From: Methylacidiphilum caldifontis
GTDB lineage: Bacteria > Verrucomicrobiota > Verrucomicrobiia > Methylacidiphilales > CAMAQI01
NCBI GenBank assembly: GCA_945860255.1
Contig: CAMAQI010000016.1
Coordinates: forward strand, 1-23,866
DNA: 23,866 bases
Direction of reading: 5' to 3'
Below are positions 16,515 to 22,939 of this stretch, one piece after another; position 1 is the stretch's first letter; every line of letters starts with the position of its first letter. The notes under the pieces were generated by a model. It was not told where the DNA came from. It was given only the letters and a program-made list of their open reading frames with translations, and made no database searches. Made by a program: the position numbers and the translations under genes.

Positions 16515-16936
16515 ACGCTCTCGAAATTCTTAAAAAAATCCGAAAATATGAACTCGAAAAAGAGGAGCATCAACTGATGCTTCAACATCGAGAGGTCTAC
16601 ACACGACTTCATGATCTGCAGACCTCACAACAAAAACTTCAATCTGATCTTTTTGCGAAAGAGGCCTTTCAAGGTTCCGCTCTCCTCCGCCATTTCGACA
16701 CCCATTTTGTCGAATCGGAACAAGCGATTTTGACAAGAACGAACGATCATCAAAAATCGATCGAGCAAAGAGACCTGCAAATTGAAAAAACCCTTTTAAG
16801 CAAACAACGCCACGACATGATCGAACGAGTGATCGAACAGCGCCAAGAACTCGCACTGATTGAAGAGGATCAACGAGATCGAAAATTTCTCGATGACATC
16901 ACCCAAACCCGCTACGCTATGGGGATCGCCTCATGA
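16511..16936 (+). CDS. fliJ: Flagellar export chaperone FliJ
   Basis: A 141-aa, almost entirely alpha-helical coiled-coil protein beginning NALEILKKIRKYELEKEEHQ. This is typical of FliJ, the gamma-subunit-like stalk inside the FliI ring that also escorts chaperones. Sequence conservation in this family is low; the call rests on length, heptad-rich composition and its place right after fliI. ATGA overlaps link it to fliI and the next gene. A GGAGGG precedes the ATG. Confidence 0.88.
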   Translation: MNALEILKKIRKYELEKEEHQLMLQHREVYTRLHDLQTSQQKLQSDLFAKEAFQGSALLRHFDTHFVESEQAILTRTNDHQKSIEQRDLQIEKTLLSKQRHDMIERVIEQRQELALIEEDQRDRKFLDDITQTRYAMGIAS

Positions 16937-17613
16937 AAATAACCTTTAAAACCGTTCTCATCACCTGCGTGATCTTGCTTCTTGCCATTTTTGGCGGAGT
17001 CGGTGCGGTGATGATGACCTATCTCCTTCCAAAGATTCAACAAATTCAGAGACCGCCTCCTCCGATCACCGTCGCCGCACAACTTCCTGTCCCTGGGATG
17101 GAAAACGCCGGACCTCCGATTCTCAAGATACAAACAACGGAATCGCTTGCGAAAACCGCTGAGGAAATGGAACTCTGGTCGAAAGATCTGAAGAAACGAG
17201 AAGAGGAACAACTTGCGAGGGACACTGAACTTATCCAACGGGAGGAACTCCTCAAAAACGAAAGGGCAGCGATTAATGTCGAAAGAGAGCGCGTGCTCGA
17301 ACTTCAAACACGGATCGACGAACAACTGCAAAAGCATAAACAAGAGATCGAAAGTCGCGTTCTCACAATTAATAAAGGGGAGGATGGGAATCTTCAAAAA
17401 ATGGCCGATCTTTACTCGCTGATGAAAATCGATGAAAACGTCGAACTCCTTCGAGGAACCCCCGACGAACAAGTAGCCAAGCTGATGGGCCTAACCAAGG
17501 TGAAACGCCAGGCAAAACTTCTTGAAACCTGGGCTTCAAAATATCCGGATGACCGCGAACGAATTCTTCGGATCACCGAGACGATGAAGCGTTCCGGAAC
17601 AGCCACTCCTTAA
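16933..17613 (+). CDS. MotE/FlbB-like membrane-anchored coiled-coil protein
   Basis: A 226-aa protein with one N-terminal transmembrane helix (about 8-32), a Pro-rich stretch, a long Glu/Arg coiled coil (about 75-150) and a C-terminal helical domain (LQKMADLYSLMKIDENVELL, DEQVAKLMGLTKVKRQAKLL). The C-terminal domain resembles the MgtE intracellular N-terminal fold found in MotE of rhizobia and FlbB/YlxF of other flagellar clusters. These proteins act in the periplasm on stator or basal-body assembly. The position after fliJ is the usual one. It is the last gene of the operon. Exact subfamily uncertain. Confidence 0.82.
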   Translation: MKITFKTVLITCVILLLAIFGGVGAVMMTYLLPKIQQIQRPPPPITVAAQLPVPGMENAGPPILKIQTTESLAKTAEEMELWSKDLKKREEEQLARDTELIQREELLKNERAAINVERERVLELQTRIDEQLQKHKQEIESRVLTINKGEDGNLQKMADLYSLMKIDENVELLRGTPDEQVAKLMGLTKVKRQAKLLETWASKYPDDRERILRITETMKRSGTATP

Positions 17614-17631
17614 TCTTAGAATCGAAGGCCT

Positions 17632-17809
17632 CCCCTTTTTTATGAATGAGAAAAGGAGACCCCGAGGTTGATTCCGGGAGAGGCGAAGCCGAGCCCCTGA
17701 GGAGAAGGCCGATCGTTTTTTGAAAATCCTTTTTTCAAAGAAACGGGAGAGATTCTCAGAAGGTGTTTTCCGACGCAGGAGAAAACAGAGGGAATCATCT
17801 CAGTGAGTC
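17632..17809. repeat. 178-bp nested palindromic repeat, copy A
   Basis: Copy A differs from copy B (20151-20327) at seven bases plus one T. Nested inverted repeats are visible: outer GATTCC/GGAATC, then CTGAG/CTCAG, then a core CGTTT-TTTGAAAA pairing with TTTTCAAAG-AAACG. It starts 18 bp after the last flagellar gene and may fold on the transcript. Conserved reading frames inside it are not supported as genes (four of seven differences are non-synonymous). Confidence 0.85.
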
Positions 17810-18031
17810 CTCGCAATCGAGCCAAGGAGCATAGGTTTCCTCACGCGAGAATTGCCCGACAAAGCACCCCCCCGAAGTGACAATTTGATCCTCCCGCCGA
17901 TTGCGTCCCTTCAGAAACTGTTCAAGTGCCATTTCAATGATCTGGCTCCGAGATCGACGCTCTTCGACGCCACAACGATTCAAATCTTCCAAGATCTCAG
18001 AATCAATCGTAGCACTTATATGAGATTTCAT
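17795..18031 (-). CDS. Ribbon-helix-helix (CopG-type) DNA-binding protein
   Basis: A 78-aa protein whose first 45 residues are a clear RHH_1 domain: beta strand HISATIDSEILEDLNR, then RRSRSQIIEMALEQFLKGR. Such proteins are usually antitoxins or small autorepressors. No toxin gene overlaps or adjoins either end. The last codons and the stop lie inside repeat copy A, so the C-terminus may have been altered by the repeat. The start is the ATG at 18031, with no clear Shine-Dalgarno. Two TACTA boxes 11 bp apart lie immediately upstream. Fold sure, role uncertain. Confidence 0.82.
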   Translation of the reverse strand: MKSHISATIDSEILEDLNRCGVEERRSRSQIIEMALEQFLKGRNRREDQIVTSGGCFVGQFSREETYAPWLDCEDSLR

Positions 18032-18033
18032 AA

Positions 18034-18049
18034 TACTAATATGTTACTA
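18034..18049. promoter_or_regulatory. Candidate RHH operator (tandem TACTA boxes)
   Basis: TACTA occurs at 18034-18038 and 18045-18049, 11 bp apart, just upstream of the RHH start codon. Ribbon-helix-helix repressors commonly bind direct repeats spaced by one helical turn and autoregulate. Inference from position and spacing only. Confidence 0.4.
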
Positions 18050-18100
18050 TACCTAAAATTATCAATTGAGGAATCGCAATCTTAAACGCAGGAAATCAGG

Positions 18101-18913
18101 TTAAAAGAAACTTTTCTTCGCTGCCTCTATGGAGATCCTCTCTCTTTTTCCAATCGATTGAACCCCCACCTCTTGATACCCTGCTGCTTCTAAAATTTCT
18201 AATCCCTCCAAAAATCGATCTCCGACACGAGTCGGACGATGGGCATCGGCACCAAGAACCACGGGAATCTTTCGTTTTGCCATTTCTCGTAGGATGACCG
18301 AACCGGGATTGACCTCCGAAACGGTTTTATTCCAACCGGAAGTATTCATCTCCATCGCCACCCCCGTTGCCGCGATCCGATCAAGGGTTTCACAAATCGT
18401 TTTATGAAAGGAATCGACGTTCCAGAGCTCCGGATATTCATTTTTTATGAGATCAGGATGTCCGAGGGTATCAAAAAATCCGCTCTCCGCAGATTTCGCA
18501 AGCAGCAGAAAATAGCGCTTAATGTTTTCGACCGGAACTCCTAAGGCATAGGTCGCTTTGTATTCTCCTGTTTGAGGATGAACCGAGCCCAAGAAGTGAC
18601 TCCAAGGGTACCTCTCTCGAATTTTTGCAATCCACGGCTCAAGCTCCGGAAGATAGTCACATTCAAGACCGGTTCCGACTTCAAGCCGCCCTTTGAATTT
18701 CTGGCGAACTTGATCGATCATTTCGAGATAAGAATCCATTTGATCCTCTCTCATCCGTACATGAGGCGAAAAACCAGGAGGAAGGGGGGTATGACAGGTG
18801 ATATGAATCCCCGCAAGATTTCGCTCGAATGCGGTTGTCGCATATTCTTCAACCGTTCCGTGTGCGTGATTGCACAGAGTCGTGTGCGAATGTGTTTCCC
18901 AAAGTAATCCCAT
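18101..18913 (-). CDS. PHP-family histidinol-phosphatase (HisK/HisJ type)
   Basis: Probable histidinol-phosphate phosphatase (EC 3.1.3.15), penultimate step of histidine synthesis, in the cytosol. The 270-aa product carries the PHP metal ligands: ETHSHTTLCNHAHGTVEEY (His8, His10, His16, His18), HITCHTPLP, GLECDYLPE, FLGSVHPQTGEY, DTLGHPDLIK, EMNTSG and GADAHRP. The GSVH and CNHAHG motifs favour the HisJ-type phosphatase over PolX or PHP nucleases. No other his gene is nearby, so a different phosphoester substrate is possible. No Shine-Dalgarno is apparent before the ATG. Genes on this strand downstream: the RHH gene, 69 bp away. Confidence 0.85.
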   Translation of the reverse strand: MGLLWETHSHTTLCNHAHGTVEEYATTAFERNLAGIHITCHTPLPPGFSPHVRMREDQMDSYLEMIDQVRQKFKGRLEVGTGLECDYLPELEPWIAKIRERYPWSHFLGSVHPQTGEYKATYALGVPVENIKRYFLLLAKSAESGFFDTLGHPDLIKNEYPELWNVDSFHKTICETLDRIAATGVAMEMNTSGWNKTVSEVNPGSVILREMAKRKIPVVLGADAHRPTRVGDRFLEGLEILEAAGYQEVGVQSIGKRERISIEAAKKSFF

Positions 18914-19022
18914 GAGCAGAAACTAACAGAGAAAACTAAGAACTTACAAATATTAGTTCGCTCAAAATCAAAAAACAGACCAGATTCTCATAAACTCTTA
19001 TTTCCGTGTATTTTGAATCTAT

Positions 19023-19042
19023 CGCATAGAGGTCAACTTAAG
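19023..19042 (-). repeat. CTTAAGTTGA dispersed repeat, copy 2
   Basis: Minus-strand CTTAAGTTGACCTCTATGCG. Its CTTAAG end coincides with the point where recognisable HigA coding sequence begins on the plus strand, and supplies an in-frame TAA (19039-19041). Confidence 0.65.
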
Positions 19043-19218
19043 AGAAGAGAAAATGCAGCATATCTGTCGAAATGGCTTTTCGTTTTTCCCGATTCTTCGG
19101 AACATCGGCAAAGTTCTGGCTCAATCTTCAACAAGGATATGATTTGCACATTGCCGAAAAAACAATTGTAAAAAAAATCGCGAAGACAATCAAACCATTG
19201 GATCTTCAAGCGGCTTAA
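19042..19218 (+). pseudogene. HigA-family antitoxin remnant (C-terminal half)
   Basis: The frame encodes SISVEMAFRFSRFFGTSAKF followed by WLNLQQGYDLHIAEK and a natural stop. This is the second half of a HigA/VapI-type helix-turn-helix antitoxin (compare the family pattern ALRLARYFGTSPEFWLNLQ.YDL..AE). The first half, including the start of the HTH, is absent; an in-frame TAA lies at 19039-19041 inside a dispersed repeat. The first internal ATG (19072) would give only 48 aa. No HigB toxin is seen. I read this as a fragment left by repeat insertion or recombination. Confidence 0.75.
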
Positions 19219-19549
19219 ACCTAAAAAAAGCAGTTGGAACCACAAAAGGTTCGTGAAACGAATAAGTGAAACCACCGGAGGTGCCAGTAATTTTGGTACA
19301 GCGGGAGATGGGGGTACAAATAAACGCGGATCACACGGATTATCAGGGATTTACATAAAAGAAGAACTTCACCCTCTGGGTGAATAAAAAAAAGAAACTC
19401 AATTTTCATAACCTCCTCAATCCGTGATATCTGTGTTATTTGCTCCCCCGCCTCCCTACGAGCCAAAACTATTTCCGCTTCTAGCGAAGATTTGTATGCT
19501 CGTTTCACGAGCCTTTTGTGGTTAAATCATCTGCGGTTTTTAGGTTAAA
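19215..19549. repeat. Long imperfect inverted repeat (foldback element)
   Basis: The left arm (19215-19341) and right arm (19419-19549) are diverged reverse complements along about 130 bp. The best block is AACCACAAAAGGTTCGTGAAACGA (19238-19261), matched 23/24 at 19500-19523. The spacer contains a perfect TTCACCC-TCT-GGGTGAA hairpin (19368-19384). The left arm begins within the stop codon region of the HigA remnant. A third partial copy lies at 20461-20534. No transposase or supported gene inside. Confidence 0.75.
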
Positions 19550-19601
19550 TTGAATTTCCCTCCGTTAACCTCCCTTGCCTCTGCGGTTAAAATTATTTGC
19601 T

Positions 19602-19635
19602 CTTTATCCTGAAAATCCTCCCTATCGATGCAAAA
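19602..19635 (-). repeat. GCATCGAT/GGATTTTCAGGATAAAG repeat, third copy
   Basis: Minus-strand TTTTGCATCGATAGGGAGG then ATTTTCAGGATAAAG, matching both arms of the inverted repeat at 891-982. Flanking DNA contains CTGCGGTTAAAATTATTTG, another phrase of the type I associate with dispersed intergenic repeats. Confidence 0.65.
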
Positions 19636-19705
19636 TTTTCCTGCCATGAAAACTCATCCATGATGCAAGAATCAGAGGGCTACTCTCCAACTCCATGATG
19701 ACTCC

Positions 19706-19790
19706 GCCGAGTCCCCTCGGCTGCGGGTTGCATCCCTGCAACCTCTCTCCGGCCGCCGCCGGATCGATCGTCTCTTCCGTTCCCAACGGA
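19706..19790. repeat. Array of four perfect mini-hairpins
   Basis: Four back-to-back inverted repeats: GCCGAG-TCCC-CTCGGC (19706-19721), GGTTGCA-TCCC-TGCAACC (19726-19743), TCCGGC-CGCC-GCCGGA (19748-19763) and TCCGTT-CCC-AACGGA (19776-19790). Stems differ completely while loops stay at 3-4 C-rich bases. No ORF is supported here. Confidence 0.8.
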
Positions 19791-19814
19791 TTCGGCACGA
19801 TGCCAAATTTGATT

Positions 19815-19847
19815 TTAACCACTCATTCTCACTTATTTACACTCATC
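19815..19847 (+). repeat. TTAACCACTNATT dispersed repeat, plus copy
   Basis: TTAACCACTCATTCTCACTT then ATTTACACTCATC matches the reverse complement of 20661-20693 at 28 of 33 positions. Non-coding. Confidence 0.6.
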
Positions 19848-20040
19848 TGAATTTTAACCTATTTCATGCAATAGAACTCAAAACAAAAAGCATTTCAAAA
19901 TAGGGAACGCAGCCCCGACAGGTCGCATAGGCGTCAACTTAAGAGTCTTTATTATGGGGCGAACTTTCAAAAAAACATTGTCTCACACGAAGGCGCAACG
20001 ACACGAAGTTAAATACCTCCTTCCCCGTCGTTCTGACCAC

Positions 20041-20114
20041 GGCTCTGTCGAGCCTCTTCCCTATTTTTAAAAAGCTCTCGAAAACGAGCTTTCGATCTCT
20101 TTTTAAAAACAGGG
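20041..20114. repeat. Mini-hairpin and long AT-rich palindrome
   Basis: GGCTC-TGTC-GAGCC (20041-20054) precedes a 16-bp inverted repeat, CCCTATTTTTAAAAAG (20059-20074) against CTTTTTAAAAACAGGG (20099-20114), one mismatch. A nested CTCG-AAAA-CGAG hairpin sits at 20077-20088. Might terminate transcription, but no gene ends here. Confidence 0.65.
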
Positions 20115-20150
20115 ATCTATCGCTTACGCTCTTGAGGTCAGAATTCCCCC

Positions 20151-20327
20151 CCCCTTTTTATGAATGAGACAAGGAGACCCCGAGGTTGATTCCAGGAGAG
20201 GCGAAGCCGAGCCCCTGAGGAGAAGGTCGATCGTTTTTTGAAAATCCTTTTTTCAAAGAAACGGGAGAGATTCTCAGAAGGTGTTTTCCGACGAAGGAGG
20301 AAACAGAGGGAATCACCTCAGTAAGTC
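20151..20327. repeat. 178-bp nested palindromic repeat, copy B
   Basis: Direct copy of 17632-17809, about 96% identical and one T shorter. It lies within the TIR-bounded element and is not adjacent to any gene end, so a purely terminator-like role is unlikely. Confidence 0.85.
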
Positions 20328-20460
20328 GTTGCATTTTCCACGTTGCGTTCGTTGCGCCGTCTTCGTCCGCCATAGCTCAAGCGAAGGAGGATGCGTGAGA
20401 AAAATGCCTTTGAATTGATTCCTTAAGTTGACGCTTATGCGACAGGTCGGAGCTGCAGTT

Positions 20461-20534
20461 GTACCCCTTCCTCCCTGCGTACAAAAATTATTTCCGCTTC
20501 CAGCGTCGAGTGCTTCTCGTTTTACGAGCCTTTT
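20461..20534 (-). repeat. Third partial copy of the foldback arm
   Basis: On the minus strand, AAAAGGCTCGTAAAACGAG then GGAAGCGGAAATAATTTTTG and CGCAGGGAGG match both arms of the 19215-19549 inverted repeat. It includes a CTCGT-TTT-ACGAG hairpin (20516-20528) that corresponds to hairpins in the other two copies. Confidence 0.7.
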
Positions 20535-20547
20535 CCCCGTAGCCCGA

Positions 20548-20564
20548 GGCAGACAGCGTCTGCC
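20548..20564. repeat. Perfect mini-hairpin
   Basis: GGCAGAC-AGC-GTCTGCC: 7-bp perfect stem with a 3-nt loop, embedded in the phrase AGCCCGAGGCAGACAGCGTC. Non-coding surroundings. Confidence 0.7.
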
Positions 20565-20660
20565 CCTCCAGTTTTTTCATAACCAGTTTGGTTGCAGAGT
20601 TTACGAGGCGAAGTAGTTTCTAATGAAAGAAATGGGTTCAAAATGGTTTTGAATTGTGTT

Positions 20661-20693
20661 GATCAGTGTAAATTAGCGAAAATAAGTGGTTAA
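20661..20693 (-). repeat. TTAACCACTNATT dispersed repeat, minus copy
   Basis: Minus-strand TTAACCACTTATTTTCGCT then AATTTACACTGATC, inverted partner of 19815-19847. It is preceded by AAAATGGTTTTGAATT (20640-20655), which also occurs at 934-949. Confidence 0.6.
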
Positions 20694-20746
20694 ATGGAAT
20701 TTTATAAATTAGACGAGCGGAACCAAGGTTCCTTTGAGGGACCGAA

Positions 20747-21313
20747 TTAATCGCGCTGGGGAATCTCTTTGCCTTGAAGGAGGAGATTCAGGTCGGCTTT
20801 GATCTCCTGTTTTCCCTCGCTGTCAAGGTGATCGATGAAAAGCTTTCCTTGGAGATGATCGTATTCATGTTGAATCGCTCTCCCTAAAAGTCCGCCCGCC
20901 TCAAACTCAAAAACTTTACCCTCTAAGGTTTGTGTTTTCACTTTAATCCGAGTGGAGCGGGGAACATCAAACCCAAGCCCGGGAAAACTCAAACAACCTT
21001 CGTTGCCAAAAACTTTTTTCTTGGTCAATTCCAGGGTCGGATTCAAAAGAACCAGTGGCATGTACTCCAACGGATCGACCGCTTGATCGTTGATCCACAT
21101 GCGACTTTCGCGATTGGTCACCTGAGTCACATCAACGACGGCAAGCTGAAGTGCTTTTCCAACCTGCTGAGCGGCAAGTCCGACACCGTCGGCGTGATTC
21201 ATGGTCTCCAAGAGATCGTCGACGAGTTTACGAATCTCTTTCGTCACCGCAGTGACGATTTTTCCTTTTTGGCGAAGCACAGGATCGCCGTAGCGAACAA
21301 TCGGATAAACCAT
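20747..21313 (-). CDS. def: Peptide deformylase
   Basis: Removes the formyl group from the N-terminal Met of nascent proteins (EC 3.5.1.88), a metallo-hydrolase acting at the ribosome exit. The 188-aa product shows all three motifs: GVGLAAQQ (residues 43-50), EGCLS with metal-ligand Cys107, and HEYDH (149-153). Between motifs I and II is a modestly longer loop (NRESRMWINDQAVD), reminiscent of the insertion in some non-enterobacterial enzymes. A strong AGAGGGG precedes the ATG. It is the last gene of a kdsB-pyrG-def run, 12 bp after pyrG. Confidence 0.97.
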   Translation of the reverse strand: MVYPIVRYGDPVLRQKGKIVTAVTKEIRKLVDDLLETMNHADGVGLAAQQVGKALQLAVVDVTQVTNRESRMWINDQAVDPLEYMPLVLLNPTLELTKKKVFGNEGCLSFPGLGFDVPRSTRIKVKTQTLEGKVFEFEAGGLLGRAIQHEYDHLQGKLFIDHLDSEGKQEIKADLNLLLQGKEIPQRD

Positions 21314-21325
21314 AACCCCTCTTCT

Positions 21326-22939
21326 TTAAATCCGCGGTCTTTCCGCCAATTTCAACGCCGCATTCACAAATCCCAAAAAGAGGGGATGGGCACGATTCGG
21401 TTTCGAAAGAAATTCAGGATGATACTGACAAGCAACGTACCAAGGATGTCCTTTGATCTCGATGACCTCGACTAATTTCTCCTCACGGGAAACCCCTGCG
21501 ATGAGCATTCCTTTCTCCTCCATTCGAGCTCGGTAGTCGGGATTAAATTCAAAACGATGACGATGGCGCTCGACGATCTCATCACTTCCATAAACACCAC
21601 GGGAAAGAGAGCCCTCGGTTAAAAGGCAGGGATAATTTCCAAGACGCATCGACCCCCCTTTATTCGTCACCTGTTTTTGTTCTTCAATGAGAGCGATCAC
21701 CGGATCGGAAGTTTGAGGATTAAATTCAGTACTGTGGGCTTGAGTTAATCCGAGAACATTTCGAGCAAATTCAACAACCGCAATCTGCATTCCTAAGCAA
21801 AGCCCTAAATAAGGAATCTTCATCTCACGAGCATATTTCGCTGCAAGGATCTTTCCCTCGACCCCCCGAATTCCGAATCCACCAGGGACCAACACTCCAT
21901 CCATCCCCATCAAAAACTTTTCCGCCCCTTCTGCCTCGATATCCTCGGCATCGACGCGGTGAACATCCACACGCGTATCGGCTGCCGCTCCTGCATGAGT
22001 CAGGGATTCGTAAATGCTTTTGTAGGCATCTTGATGCTCAATATATTTTCCGACGACAGCAACATTAATATGGTATTTCGGGGCGATCACGCGATCGACA
22101 AAAAGGCGCCATGCCGTCATATCGGCCGGCCTCGGCTCGAGACGAAGATATTTACAGACTAAGGAATCCATCCGTTCGCGCTGAAGCACAAGAGGAAGCT
22201 CATAAATGGTGTGAGCGACATCTTGCTCTTCGATCACCGATTCAATCGGCACGTTACAAAAGAGCGAGAGCTTCTGACGCATTTCACGATCGATCGGTTG
22301 ATCGGTACGGCAGACCAAAATATGCGGTTGAATTCCGATTTCACGGAGTTTCGCCACACTTTGTTGGCTTGGCTTCGATTTTAATTCCCCTGCCGCTTTG
22401 ATGTAAGGAAGAAGAGTGACGTGAATAAAACAGATATTATCCGGACCGACCTCAAGGGCGAATTGACGGATCGCCTCCAAAAATGGAAGCCCTTCGATAT
22501 CCCCGGTTGTCCCTCCGATTTCCGTAATCACGATATCGGCATTTTGATTTTGCCCGACTTCACGAATTCGAGATTTAATTTCATCCGTCACATGCGGAAC
22601 CACTTGAACCGTCTTGCCGAGGTAATCCCCACGGCGCTCCTTGGCGATGACATTTTCGTAAACTTGACCGGCCGTCAAATTATTACGGCGACTTAAATCG
22701 GTGGAGGTAAAACGCTCGTAGTGTCCGAGATCGAGATCGGTCTCCGCGCCATCCGCAAGGACATAGACCTCCCCATGCTGAAAAGGACTCATCGTTCCGG
22801 GATCGACATTGAGATAGGGATCAAACTTTTGCAGGACGACCTTTAATCCTCGATTTTCAAGAAGTGTTCCCAAGGCCGCAGCCACGAGTCCCTTTCCAAG
22901 GGAACTCACTACACCACCAGTGACAAAAATATATTTCAT
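21326..22939 (-). CDS. pyrG: CTP synthase
   Basis: Converts UTP to CTP using ATP and glutamine (EC 6.3.4.2). The 537-aa product has the expected two-domain layout. The synthetase domain begins KYIFVTGGVVSSLGKGL and contains PYLNVDPGTMSPFQHGEV and TEIGGTTGDIE. The class I glutamine amidotransferase domain has the catalytic Cys in YLGLCLGMQ (about residue 381) and the His/Glu pair in CQYHPEF (about 507-513). An AAAGGA lies ahead of the ATG. It overlaps the end of kdsB by ATGA. CTP made here is also the co-substrate of KdsB, so the pairing is functionally sensible. Confidence 0.98.
   Translation of the reverse strand: MKYIFVTGGVVSSLGKGLVAAALGTLLENRGLKVVLQKFDPYLNVDPGTMSPFQHGEVYVLADGAETDLDLGHYERFTSTDLSRRNNLTAGQVYENVIAKERRGDYLGKTVQVVPHVTDEIKSRIREVGQNQNADIVITEIGGTTGDIEGLPFLEAIRQFALEVGPDNICFIHVTLLPYIKAAGELKSKPSQQSVAKLREIGIQPHILVCRTDQPIDREMRQKLSLFCNVPIESVIEEQDVAHTIYELPLVLQRERMDSLVCKYLRLEPRPADMTAWRLFVDRVIAPKYHINVAVVGKYIEHQDAYKSIYESLTHAGAAADTRVDVHRVDAEDIEAEGAEKFLMGMDGVLVPGGFGIRGVEGKILAAKYAREMKIPYLGLCLGMQIAVVEFARNVLGLTQAHSTEFNPQTSDPVIALIEEQKQVTNKGGSMRLGNYPCLLTEGSLSRGVYGSDEIVERHRHRFEFNPDYRARMEEKGMLIAGVSREEKLVEVIEIKGHPWYVACQYHPEFLSKPNRAHPLFLGFVNAALKLAERPRI

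Larger units (their letters stand above)
19909..20456. mobile_element. Non-coding element with 35-bp terminal inverted repeats
   Basis: The ends 19909-19943 and 20422-20456 are inverted copies matching at 31 of 35 bases, with outer GCAGCYCCGAC and inner CTTAAG. The 548-bp unit holds copy B of the 178-bp repeat, a long palindrome (20059-20114), a CACGAAGGCGCAACGACACGA phrase split over 19988-20008 and a run of nine C's. No transposase. The outer edges are not flanked by an obvious target duplication. MITE-like is one reading; chance juxtaposition of two dispersed repeats is the other. Confidence 0.5.

Noticed and set aside
17640..17825. Minus-strand 61-aa frame sharing a long peptide with a second frame at 20158-20373
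   Set aside because: Both frames come from the 178-bp palindromic repeat. Of seven differences, four change the amino acid, there is no Shine-Dalgarno and the N-termini are unrelated, so the similarity reflects the DNA repeat.
19033..19508. Two minus-strand open frames (80 and 95 aa)
   Set aside because: They are antisense to the HigA remnant and the foldback arms; hydrophobic composition follows from AT-rich repeats and no family is recognised.
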